64,000 nucleotides of DNA from CAVZVW01 sp963778845 (GTDB lineage: Bacteria > Actinomycetota > Actinomycetes > Actinomycetales > Kineosporiaceae): NCBI GenBank assembly GCA_963778845.1, contig CAVZVW010000009.1, forward strand, positions 558,001 through 622,000. The letters are read 5' to 3'. Under the pieces are notes generated by a model, which saw only the letters and a list, made by a program, of their open reading frames with translations, searched no databases and was not told where the DNA came from. A program made the translations under genes and the position numbers. How positions within the stretch are numbered: position 1 is the stretch's first letter; each line of letters starts with the position of its first letter. Shown one piece after another: positions 43,636 through 51,709 of the stretch.

Positions 43636-44376
43636 GTGAGCGACACCCACGGGCGCACCGCGCGGCTGGAGCTGGCCGACCAGGCGATGCGCGAGTGGCC
43701 GGCGACCGTGCTGGCCAGCGACCCCGACCAGGGGGTCGTGCTCGACCGGTCGGCCTTCTACCCCGGCGGCGGGGGCCAGCCTCCCGACCACGGTGTCTTG
43801 CTCTGGGGCGGGGTGCAGACGCGTATCGTCGGCGCGCGCAAGGCCGACGACCTATGGCTGGTGCCGCACGAGGACGACCCTCTGCCGCCGGCCGGGACCT
43901 CGGTGCGTGCCGCGGTCGAGGACGAGCGCCGGACCGCCCTCATGCGCACGCACTCGGGACTGCACATGCTGTCGGGGGTGGTGTTCCGGGACTTCGGCGC
44001 ACTCGTGACCGGCGGGAACATGGAACCGCTCGAGGCCCGCATGGACTTCAACCTGCCTGAGGTGCCGGACGGCTTCCGCGACGCCGTGGAGGCCGCCTGC
44101 GCCGCCGAGATCGCCGCCGACCGGGCGATCACCACCACCACGCTCCCGCGCGAGGTCGCGTTCGCGACCTATCCGGACCTGATCAGGACGGCGACCAACC
44201 TGCTGCCGCCGGGCCTCGAGGTCGTGCGCATCGTGGACATCGCGGGACTGGACACGCAGGCAGACGCCGGAACCCATGTGGCCTCGACCAGGGGGATAGG
44301 TGCGCTCGTGGTCGTGAAGATCGAGAACAAGGGCAAGGGCTTCCGGCGGCTGCGCGTGAGGATCGCGCCGCCCTGA
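43636..44376 (+). CDS. alaX: Alanyl-tRNA editing protein AlaX
   Basis: A free-standing relative of the alanyl-tRNA synthetase editing domain, which hydrolyses mischarged Ser- or Gly-tRNA-Ala. SAFYPGGGGQPPDHG is the family signature. Metal ligands are in RTHSGLHMLSGVV (HxxxH) and, near the end, AGLDTQADAGTHVAST, in which the usual C-x-x-x-H has become A-G-T-H, so one ligand is replaced. 246 residues. It is transcribed divergently from sdh and converges on argH. The assignment is firm; exact specificity is not. Confidence 0.88.
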   Translation: MSDTHGRTARLELADQAMREWPATVLASDPDQGVVLDRSAFYPGGGGQPPDHGVLLWGGVQTRIVGARKADDLWLVPHEDDPLPPAGTSVRAAVEDERRTALMRTHSGLHMLSGVVFRDFGALVTGGNMEPLEARMDFNLPEVPDGFRDAVEAACAAEIAADRAITTTTLPREVAFATYPDLIRTATNLLPPGLEVVRIVDIAGLDTQADAGTHVASTRGIGALVVVKIENKGKGFRRLRVRIAPP

Positions 44377-44411
44377 CCCCGCGCTTTCTGGCACGGCGTG
44401 CCACCACGCCA

Positions 44412-44566
44412 AACTGTTTGGCGCAGTGTGCCGCTGCGCCCGTGTCTGGTTGGTTGGCCCGGCTTCACCGCGGCCCCGTTGCACAGCGTTGCAGCACGTC
44501 GCGCCAGACCACCCTGGTGCGGTGTGCCGCTGCGCCGAACTGTTTGGCGCAGTGTGCCGCTGCGCC
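44412..44566. repeat. Spaced 29-bp direct repeat with internal hairpins, between convergent alaX and argH
   Basis: The same 29 bases, beginning AACTGTTTGGCGCAGTG and ending CCGCTGCGCC, occur at 44412-44440 and 44538-44566, and the last 15 bases recur alone at 44522-44536. Each copy contains the stem GCGCAG...CTGCGC, and the first is preceded by CGCCAAA, which pairs with TTTGGCG. The stretch 44377-44604 has no gene. A bidirectional terminator or a REP-like palindromic element would fit. Confidence 0.75.
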
Positions 44567-44604
44567 AAAGCAGGGGGGGTGGTGCCCGCCGTGCCGCACC
44601 GGGG

Positions 44605-46059
44605 TCAGCGCATGACTGGCGTCACCCGCATGCTGGCCCACCGGCGAAGCGCGTCCACTCTTGCGAGCAGCCGCTCCCGCTGCTCGGCCACCCGAACGGG
44701 CGCCGTCCCGCCGCGTCCGTCGCGGGAGGCGAGGGAGCCTGCGACGTTCAGCACCGACAGCACCTGCGGCGTCAACAGTGGTGAGATCCCCGGGAGGTCC
44801 TGCGGGGTGAGGTCCTGCAGGGCGATGCCGCGGCGCTCGCACTCGCGCACGCAGGCCCCGGCCACCTCGTGCGCCTCCCGGAACGCGACGCCCTGGCGCA
44901 CCAGCCACTCCGCGACGTCCGTCGCCAGCGAGAAGCCCGCCGGCGCCAACGCGGCCATCCGCGCGGTGTCGAAGTGCAGCGTCGAGACCATGCCGGTGAA
45001 CGCCGGTAGCAGCACCCCGAGCTGGGTGAGGGAGTCGATCACCGGCTCCTTGTCCTCCTGCAGGTCCCGGTTGTAAGCCAGCGGCAGACCTTTGAGCGTG
45101 GCGAGCAGGCCGGCGAGGTTACCCACCAGGCGTCCGGCCTTCCCGCGCGCCAGCTCGGCGACGTCCGGGTTCTTCTTCTGCGGCATGATCGACGACCCGG
45201 TGGCGTAGGCGTCGTCGAGCGTGGCGAAGCCGAACTCGACTGTGGTCCAGACCACCACCTCCTCGGCGATGCGCGAGATGTCGACGCCGGCCATGGCGAG
45301 CACGAACGCCAGCTCGGCCACCACGTCACGGCTGGCCGTGCCGTCGATCGAGTTGTCCGAGGACGACGAGAAGCCGAGCGCCCGCGCCACCGGCTCGGGG
45401 TCCAGACCCAACGATGAGCCGGCCAGGGCCCCCGAGCCGTACGGCGACTCGTCGGCCCGGCGGTCCCAGTCGACCAGCCGCTCGACGTCGCGCGCCAGGG
45501 CCTGAGCGTGGGCCTGGAGGTGGTGGGAGAGCAGCACGGGTTGGGCGTGCTGGAAGTGGGTCCGACCGGGCATCGCGGCGTCGGCATGGGTGGCGGACTG
45601 GGCCAGCAGCGCACCGGCGAGGTCCAACAGCCCCAGGGCGGTGGCGCGTGCCTGGTCGCGAAGGTACATCCGGTACAGCGTGGCCACCTGGTCGTTGCGC
45701 GACCGACCGGCGCGCAGGCGCCCGCCGAGGTCGGCACCGACCCGCTCGATGAGCCCGCGCTCGAGGGCGGTGTGCACGTCCTCGTCCGCCTGGGTCGGCG
45801 TGAACGCACCGGATGCGACGTCGGCCTCCAGGGCGTCGAGGCCGCGGAGCATGCCGGCGAGCTCGTCGGCACTCAGCAGCGTGGCTGCGTGCAGAGCCTG
45901 TGCGTGGGCACGCGAACCCGCCAGGTCGTAGGGCGCGAGCACCCAGTCGACGTGCACCGAGGCGGACAACCGCTCCAGGGCCGCGGCCGGGCCCCCCTCG
46001 AAACGCCCGCCCCAGAGCTTCAGCGGCCCGCTCACATCGACCGGCGCAGAGTCGTCCAC
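44605..46059 (-). CDS. argH: Argininosuccinate lyase
   Basis: The last step of arginine synthesis, argininosuccinate to arginine and fumarate. LKLWGGRFEGGPA is the N-terminal signature, RSRNDQVATLYRMYLRD and THFQHAQPVLLSHHL are active-site segments, and TGSSIMPQKKNPDVAELARGK is the superfamily signature with the catalytic Ser. 484 residues. I chose GTG 46059, which has GAAGGAGG four bases upstream, over the longer frame. argR ends 90 bases upstream; argG, usually next to argH, is not present here. Confidence 0.95.
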   Translation of the reverse strand: MDDSAPVDVSGPLKLWGGRFEGGPAAALERLSASVHVDWVLAPYDLAGSRAHAQALHAATLLSADELAGMLRGLDALEADVASGAFTPTQADEDVHTALERGLIERVGADLGGRLRAGRSRNDQVATLYRMYLRDQARATALGLLDLAGALLAQSATHADAAMPGRTHFQHAQPVLLSHHLQAHAQALARDVERLVDWDRRADESPYGSGALAGSSLGLDPEPVARALGFSSSSDNSIDGTASRDVVAELAFVLAMAGVDISRIAEEVVVWTTVEFGFATLDDAYATGSSIMPQKKNPDVAELARGKAGRLVGNLAGLLATLKGLPLAYNRDLQEDKEPVIDSLTQLGVLLPAFTGMVSTLHFDTARMAALAPAGFSLATDVAEWLVRQGVAFREAHEVAGACVRECERRGIALQDLTPQDLPGISPLLTPQVLSVLNVAGSLASRDGRGGTAPVRVAEQRERLLARVDALRRWASMRVTPVMR

Positions 46060-46149
46060 GGGTCCTCCTTCGCTGCATGGCTGTCGCACTGGACTACGAG
46101 CTCACTGGGCACGTGACGACACCGCGGCGATGCGCGCACGGAGGGCCGG

Positions 46150-46659
46150 CTAGCCGCCCGCGGCCAGCGCGAGAAAGCGCGCCGCCACGGTCTGGCCAGC
46201 GTCCGGGTCTCGGGTGACCACCAGCACGGTGTCGTCCCCCGCGATGGTCCCCAGAAGCGACGGGATGACGGAGTGGTCGATCGCCGAGGCCAGGTACTGA
46301 GCAGCTCCCGGCGGGGTGCGCAGCAGCACCAGGTTGGCGGAGGCGTCCGCCGAGACGAGCAGCTCCTCGCAGATGCGGCCCAGCCGCGCGTCCAGCACCT
46401 CCGCGGTGAGGCCACCCTGGGGGCTGCGGTCGCCGCCCTCGCCGGGCACGGCGTACACGAGGCCGCCGTCGGCGTGGCGCACCTTGACCGCACCGAGCTC
46501 CACCAGGTCCCGCGACAGCGTCGCCTGCGTCGTCACCACGCCGGACTCGGCCAGCAGCTCAGCCAGATCCACCTGCGAGCGCACGGCGTGGTGGCGCAGG
46601 ATGTCGACGACCTGCTGGTGGCGTGCGGCCTTGGTCGCGGCCACTCTGGCCCCGGTCAC
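46150..46659 (-). CDS. argR: Arginine repressor ArgR
   Basis: The winged-helix N-terminus reads QQVVDILRHHAVRSQVDLAELLAESG, then TTQATLSRDLVELGAVKV, the DNA-recognition part. The C-terminal hexamer domain has LGTIAGDDTVLVV, where the Asp pair binds arginine. 169 residues. It senses arginine and represses arg genes, probably including this operon. The GTG overlaps the argD stop (GTGA). Confidence 0.95.
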   Translation of the reverse strand: MTGARVAATKAARHQQVVDILRHHAVRSQVDLAELLAESGVVTTQATLSRDLVELGAVKVRHADGGLVYAVPGEGGDRSPQGGLTAEVLDARLGRICEELLVSADASANLVLLRTPPGAAQYLASAIDHSVIPSLLGTIAGDDTVLVVTRDPDAGQTVAARFLALAAGG

Positions 46660-48077
46660 GCCGGCCCCTCCGCTGCCGCACCGCCTGCCGCCGCACCGCC
46701 TGCCGCCGCACCGCCTGCCGCCGCACCGCCTGCCGCCGCACCGCCTGCCGCCGCACCGCCTGCCGCCGCACCGGCTCCTGGGGTACCGGCAACCCGAGCG
46801 CCGGCGTCCAGGGCCTCACCCAGGGCCGCGACGAATGTGCCGGCCTGCTCAAGCGTGAGGATGAGCGGCGGGGCGAGGCGCAGGGCGTCCGGTGTCACGG
46901 CGTTCACGATGAAGCCCGCGTCGAGCAGGGCCTCAGCGACGGCGCCGGCCACGGGGGCGCCGAGCTGGACGGCGACCAGCAGCCCCTCCCCGCGGGTGCC
47001 GGCCACAAGCGGGTGGCGCAGGCCCTCGACCCCCGCGCGAAGGGCCGAGCCCACTGTGACGGCGTTGTCGAGCAGTCCGTCCCGCTCGATCACGCGCAGC
47101 GTGGCCAGCGCGGCCGCGGCAGCGACGGGGTTGCCGCCGAACGTGGTGCCGTGCTGGCCCGGACCGAGCAGCGTGGCGGCCCGCTCGCCCAGGGCCACGA
47201 GCGCCCCGATCGGGAAGCCTCCGCCGAGCCCCTTGGCCAGGGTGACGACGTCGGGGACGGCCCCACCCCCCACGTGGAGGTGCTGGTGGGCGAACCAGGC
47301 ACCGGTTCGCCCGACGCCGGTCTGCACCTCGTCCAGCACCAGCAGCGCTCCCGCACGGGTGGCCGCCTCACGCGCGCCGGCCAGGTACCCCGGTGGCGCC
47401 GGGCGCACGCCGGCCTCCCCTTGCACAGGCTCGAGGACCACGGCTGCGACATGCGGCCCCACCGCGGCCGCCAGGCTCGCGGCGTCCCCGAACGGGACGT
47501 GGACGACGCCACCCGGCAGCGGTTCGAACGGCTCGCGGTAGGCGGGCTTGTGGGTGAGTGCGAGGGCCCCCATGGTCCGGCCGTGGAAGGCCCCCTCGGC
47601 AGCCACCATCCCGGTGCGACCCGTGCGCCGGGCCAGCTTGAAGGCGGCCTCGTTGGCCTCGGTGCCGGAGTTCGTGAAGAAGACCCGCGACCCCGGGGGC
47701 GCCTGCAGCAGCGCCAGCAGGTGCTCGGCGAGGGCGATCTGGGGCGCGGAGGCGAAGAAGTTGGAGATGTGGCCCAGGGTGGTCAGCTGTGCGGTCACCG
47801 CGGAGGTGAGTAAGGGGTGGGCGTGCCCGAGTGCGTTGACCGCGATCCCTGCCAGCAGGTCGAGGTAGCGCCGGCCGTCGGCGTCCCAGACGTAGCATCC
47901 CTCGCCGCGCACGAGGACGCGCTTCGGCGGGCCGAACGTGTTCATCACCGCAGAGGAGTACCGGCGGGTCCATTCGGCCCCCGACGGCTCGCCCGGTGTC
48001 AGTGCGCCCGGTGTCAGTGCGCCCGTTGTCAGTGCGCCCGGTGTCAGTGCGCCCGTTGTCAGTGCGCCCGGTGTCAC
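46656..48077 (-). CDS. argD: Acetylornithine aminotransferase (joined in frame to ArgB as sequenced)
   Basis: PLP-dependent class III aminotransferase making N-acetylornithine. YSSAVMNTFGPPKRVLVRGEGCYVWDADG begins the core, FFTNSGTEANEAAFKLAR is the phosphate-binding loop, and LLVLDEVQTGVGRTG and VTLAKGLGGGFPIGA hold the catalytic Asp and Lys. The C-terminus is AGGAA repeats from a 15-base array. GTG 48077 begins GTGACA and its TGA, in the other frame, would end argB, like the overlaps elsewhere; but in this sequence argB runs in frame through the GTG without a stop. The first 25 residues are a TGALTP repeat. Separate length 473 residues. Confidence 0.92.
   Translation of the reverse strand: MTPGALTTGALTPGALTTGALTPGALTPGEPSGAEWTRRYSSAVMNTFGPPKRVLVRGEGCYVWDADGRRYLDLLAGIAVNALGHAHPLLTSAVTAQLTTLGHISNFFASAPQIALAEHLLALLQAPPGSRVFFTNSGTEANEAAFKLARRTGRTGMVAAEGAFHGRTMGALALTHKPAYREPFEPLPGGVVHVPFGDAASLAAAVGPHVAAVVLEPVQGEAGVRPAPPGYLAGAREAATRAGALLVLDEVQTGVGRTGAWFAHQHLHVGGGAVPDVVTLAKGLGGGFPIGALVALGERAATLLGPGQHGTTFGGNPVAAAAALATLRVIERDGLLDNAVTVGSALRAGVEGLRHPLVAGTRGEGLLVAVQLGAPVAGAVAEALLDAGFIVNAVTPDALRLAPPLILTLEQAGTFVAALGEALDAGARVAGTPGAGAAAGGAAAGGAAAGGAAAGGAAAGGAAAGGAAAEGPA
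46681..46770. repeat. Tandem array, 6 x 15 bp, at the argD C-terminus
   Basis: Six exact units CCGCCTGCCGCCGCA encode AAAGG repeats shortly before the argD stop and the argR start. Confidence 0.97.
48001..48075. repeat. Tandem array, 5 x 15 bp, at the argB/argD junction
   Basis: Units AGTGCGCCCGGTGTC and AGTGCGCCCGTTGTC alternate, directly after the possible argD start codon. On the coding strand they encode TPGAL/TTGAL. The higher-order 30-base alternation suggests duplication of a two-unit block. Confidence 0.97.
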
Positions 48078-48998
48078 GCCCGGTGCGGGCACGCTCGGGG
48101 CCGGAAGGACCATGGTGCCCACTCCCTCGGGTGTGAAGACTTCCAGCAGCAGGCTGTGCGGCACCCGCCCGTCGATGACCGTGGCCTCGGCGACCCCGCC
48201 CCGCACGGCACGCAGGCAGGCCTCCATCTTGGGCACCATGCCCGACTCCAGGCGTGGCAGCATCGCCTCCAGCTGATCCGCACCCACCTGCGACAGCACC
48301 GAGGCGCGGTCGGGCCAGCTGGCATACAGGCCCTCGACGTCGGTCAGCACCACGAGCTTCGCGGCGCCGAGCGCGACAGCCAGCGCCGCAGCGGCGGTGT
48401 CGGCGTTGACGTTGAGCACCTGCCCCTGCGCGTCGGGTGCGACGCTCGAGACGACGGGGATGCGGCCGGCCTCGATGAGGTCGACGACCGCGCTGGGGTC
48501 GACGCCGACCACGTCGCCGACCAGCCCGACGTCCACCTCCTCACCGTCCACGACGGCCGCACGGCGCTCGGCGCGCAGCAGCCCCGCGTCCTCGCCCGAG
48601 AGCCCGACGGCGAGGGCGCCCTGCCCGTTGACCAGCCCGACGAGCTCGCGGCCCACCTGTCCCACGAGAACCATGCGGACGACGTCCATCGCCTCCGGCG
48701 TGGTCACTCGAAGTCCGCCGCGGAACTCGGTGGGGATCCCCATCCGCGCGAGCATCGCCGAGATCTGCGGGCCACCGCCGTGGACGACGACCGGGTGCAG
48801 GCCCGCCGAGCGGAGGAACGCGATGTCCTGCGCGAAGGCGCGCTTGAGGTCATCGTCCACCATCGCGTTCCCGCCGTACTTGACCACGACGATGCGGCCG
48901 TGGAAGCGCTGCAGCCATGGCAGGGCCTCGATCAGCACTCCGGCCTTCATCGCAGCGCTGAGGCCGGAGCCCGAGGACAGGGTCGAGTCGGCACTCAC
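48074..48998 (-). CDS. argB: Acetylglutamate kinase
   Basis: It phosphorylates N-acetylglutamate and is the usual control point for arginine feedback. The start VVVKYGGNAMVDDDLK is the Lys/Gly-rich loop, then VVHGGGPQISAML, VTTPEAMDVVRMVL, LNVNADTAAAALA and LESGMVPKMEACLRAV. The core ends GVGTMVLP. I chose GTG 48998, which has AGGAGG eight bases upstream. As given, the frame continues in register into argD; removing one base (for example from the GGGG near 48100) would end argB at the TGA 48074-48076 in a GTGA overlap. Length about 307 residues if separate. Confidence 0.9.
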
Positions 48999-49056
48999 CG
49001 CCACACCCTCCTCTGGGTCGCGAGGTTCGGGTGGGGGTCTGGTTGTGAGTTAGACG

Positions 49057-50208
49057 TCATGTGGCGTAGGCGCTGTTCTCGTGCACGTAGTCGTGGGTGA
49101 GGTCGTTCGTCCAGACCGTGGCGGCCGCCCGGCCGGCGTGCAGGTCGACGACGATGCGTACCTCGCGGGCGGACATGTCGACGAGGCGCCGGTCCTCCCC
49201 CACCCCGCAGGCCCTGCAGACCTGCACCCCGTTGATGCTGACGTCGAGCGCGAGCGGGTCGAACGTCGCTGAGGTCGTGCCGACAGCGGCGAGCACGCGC
49301 CCCCAGTTCGGGTCGTTGCCGAAGACGGCTGCCTTGAGCAGGTTGCTGCGCGCCACCGCTCGGGCGACGTCGACGGCCTCGTCCTCGTCGACGGCACCGA
49401 CCACCTCGACGGCGATGTCGTGGGTGGCGCCCTCGGCGTCGGCGACCAGGCTGCGCGCGAGGTCGGCGCACACGTCGTGCACCGCATCGTCGAGGTCCGC
49501 CGCGGTCGGGCGCACCCCGCTCGCACCCGAGGCCAGAAGGAGCACGGTGTCGTTGGTCGACATGCAGCCGTCGGAGTCGACGCGGTCGAAGGTCCTGCGG
49601 GTGGCCGCTCGCAGGGCGGTGCTCAAGGCGGCGGCGTCCGCGACGGCATCGGTGGTGAGCACGACGAGCATGGTGGCCAGCCCCGGCGCGAGCATGCCGG
49701 CTCCCTTGGCCATGCCGCCGACGCACCAGCCGTCCCGCTTGGCGACCGCCGTCTTCGGCACGGTGTCCGTGGTCATGATCGCCACGGCGGCGTCTCCCCC
49801 ACCGGCACCGTCGAGCGCCCGCGCGGCCGCCGCGACGCCGACCGCAAGACGGTCCATGGCCAGGCGCTCACCGATCAACCCGGTCGAGCACACAGCGACG
49901 TCCCCAGCCGCCACACCCAGCAGGTCCGCAACGAGCTCAGCCGTGCGATGAGCGTCCTGGAAGCCCAGCGAGCCGGTGCAGGCGTTGGCACCGCCGGAGT
50001 TCAGCACCACAGCGTCCACCCGCCCGTCCGCGACCACCTGGCGCGACCACACCACCGGTGCAGCCTGAACCCGGTTCCCGGTGAAGACGCCGGCCGCGGC
50101 GTGCAGCGGGCCGTCGTTGACGACGAACGCGACGTCGGGCCGGCCGCTGGCCTTCAGCCCAGCCGTCACACCGGCTGCCCGGAACCCCCGAGGGGCCGTG
50201 ACGGTCAC
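49057..50208 (-). CDS. argJ: Bifunctional ornithine acetyltransferase / N-acetylglutamate synthase
   Basis: It recycles the acetyl group from acetylornithine to glutamate. The precursor cleaves itself before Thr in GMAKGAGMLAPGLATMLVVL (the family motif KGxGMxxPxxATML). FVVNDGPLHAAAGVFTGNRVQAAPV and LNSGGANACTG are N-terminal signatures, and KAAVFGNDPNWGRVLAA is near the C-terminus. 383 residues from GTG 50208, which overlaps argC (GTGA). A 58-base gap precedes argB, long enough for its own ribosome binding site. Confidence 0.95.
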   Translation of the reverse strand: MTVTAPRGFRAAGVTAGLKASGRPDVAFVVNDGPLHAAAGVFTGNRVQAAPVVWSRQVVADGRVDAVVLNSGGANACTGSLGFQDAHRTAELVADLLGVAAGDVAVCSTGLIGERLAMDRLAVGVAAAARALDGAGGGDAAVAIMTTDTVPKTAVAKRDGWCVGGMAKGAGMLAPGLATMLVVLTTDAVADAAALSTALRAATRRTFDRVDSDGCMSTNDTVLLLASGASGVRPTAADLDDAVHDVCADLARSLVADAEGATHDIAVEVVGAVDEDEAVDVARAVARSNLLKAAVFGNDPNWGRVLAAVGTTSATFDPLALDVSINGVQVCRACGVGEDRRLVDMSAREVRIVVDLHAGRAAATVWTNDLTHDYVHENSAYAT

Positions 50209-51383
50209 GGGGCCACCCCCACAGACGTGAGCCCGGCGGTCTCCGGCAGACCCAGGGCCAGGTTGGCCGACTGGATCGCCCCTCCGGCGGTGCCCTTCGT
50301 GAGGTTGTCGATCGCGGCGACGGCGACGACCCGGCCGGCGCGGGAGTCCACGGTGACCTGCACATGCACGGCGTTGGCACCCAAGGTGTCGGAGGTGCGC
50401 GGCCAGACCCCCTCGTCGAGCACGTGGACGAACGGTTCGGCGGCGTACGCCTCCACCCAGGCTCGCCGCACCAGCGCCGAGGTCGCCGCGGTCGACGCGG
50501 TCGCCGAGGTCGCGCTGCCCCCCCGGGGTCGATGCTCCGGGCGCAGGCGTGCCGAGCAGGTCGCCAGGATTCCCCGTGCCATCGGGGCCAGCGTCGCGGT
50601 GAAGCTGACACCGACCGGCTCGCCTGCCGCCCACGTGAGGTTCTGCTCCATCTCGGGAGTGTGCCGATGCACCCCCCCGACGCCGTACGGCGACATCGAG
50701 CCCATCACCTCACTGCCGAGCAGGTTGGCCTTCAGGCTGCGACCGGCACCCGACGTTCCGGAGGCCGCGACGACCACGACGTCCGGCTCGAGCAACCCGG
50801 CGGCGAACCCGGGCGCGAGCGCGAGGCTGACGGCCGTGGGGTAGCACCCGGGGACGGCGATGCGGGTGCTGCCGGGGGGCAGGGCCGCACGCTGCTTCGT
50901 GCCGTCGGCGTGCAAGAGCTCGGGCAGGCCGTAGGGCCACGAGCCGGCATGGTCGCCGCCGTAGAACTCTGCCCACGCGTGCGGGTCCTCGAGTCGGTGG
51001 TCCGCTCCGCAGTCCACCACGAGCACGTCGCCGGGCAACCGGGCAGCCAGCTCGGCGCTGGCCCCGTGCGGCAGGGCGAGGAGCACGACGTCGTGACCGT
51101 CCAGCACCCCGGGTGTGGTGGCCTGAAGCACCTCCCCGGCCAGGGGTGTGAGGTGAGGATGGTGCTCGCCGAGGCGGGTCCCCGCGTTGGAGGCGGCCGT
51201 GAGGGCGCCCAGCTCGACGTTCGGGTGGCCGAGCAGGAGCCGCAGCAGCTCGCCCCCGGCGTAACCGCTGGCCCCGGCGACGGCGACCCTCACCCGGCGC
51301 GCGCCCCGGCCGGCTCGCGCTCCGGCCTCACCCGGGCCGACCGGGCCGACGCTGCCGTCAGACCATCCAGGACCGCCGTTCAT
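50205..51383 (-). CDS. argC: N-acetyl-gamma-glutamyl-phosphate reductase
   Basis: NADPH-dependent reductase, third step of arginine synthesis. VRVAVAGASGYAGGELLRLLLGHP is the Rossmann loop, and RIAVPGCYPTAVSLALAP holds the catalytic Cys. GTSGAGRSLKANL and VGGVHRHTPEMEQNL are further family motifs. 392 residues, with about 30 Gly/Ala-rich residues before the Rossmann fold. First gene of the arginine cluster argC-argJ-argB-argD-argR-argH. Confidence 0.95.
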   Translation of the reverse strand: MNGGPGWSDGSVGPVGPGEAGARAGRGARRVRVAVAGASGYAGGELLRLLLGHPNVELGALTAASNAGTRLGEHHPHLTPLAGEVLQATTPGVLDGHDVVLLALPHGASAELAARLPGDVLVVDCGADHRLEDPHAWAEFYGGDHAGSWPYGLPELLHADGTKQRAALPPGSTRIAVPGCYPTAVSLALAPGFAAGLLEPDVVVVAASGTSGAGRSLKANLLGSEVMGSMSPYGVGGVHRHTPEMEQNLTWAAGEPVGVSFTATLAPMARGILATCSARLRPEHRPRGGSATSATASTAATSALVRRAWVEAYAAEPFVHVLDEGVWPRTSDTLGANAVHVQVTVDSRAGRVVAVAAIDNLTKGTAGGAIQSANLALGLPETAGLTSVGVAP

Positions 51384-51397
51384 GACGCATGACTATA
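51384..51397 (-). promoter_or_regulatory. Promoter -10 of the arginine operon, close to the argC start
   Basis: Minus strand TATAGT (plus positions 51392-51397) is followed by eight bases and the ATG of argC, so the transcript has almost no leader. No good -35 is seen. The overlapping ATGTATAGTCATGCGTCATG looks weakly like paired arginine-box half sites; ArgR control is plausible but unproved. Confidence 0.5.
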
Positions 51398-51482
51398 CAT
51401 CCGACTGCAACTTCATCCCGCCTCTCCTAGCGGCGGTCACGCCGTCCCGGTACACCGCCCTTGCCTCACTCATCACCAGCGT

Positions 51483-51625
51483 GTTGATCGTGAGACACCG
51501 TGTTGAGCGTGAGACACCGGGTTGAGCGTGAGACACCGTGTGTTGATCGTGAGACACGCCACGCGGCCGGACGGGCCAGATGCCTCACGATCAGCGGTGA
51601 GTGTGCGAGATGCCTCACGATCACC
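51483..51625. repeat. Cluster of direct and inverted copies of TGATCGTGAG upstream of argC
   Basis: Four direct copies of GTTGA(T/G)CGTGAGACAC follow one another at 19-21 base steps (51483-51557). The 10-base core TGATCGTGAG is at 51485 and 51544, and its reverse complement at 51584-51593 and 51614-51623. The rest of 51384-51709 has no gene. The direct-plus-inverted layout resembles a multi-site operator, or a large hairpin in the RNA. Confidence 0.75.
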
Positions 51626-51709
51626 CTTGGGCACGCGGATATCTCACGAGCACCGCCACCCAGACGCCACCACGGCCCGCGATGCACCCGGTACGGGGCT
51701 GGCCCGCGC

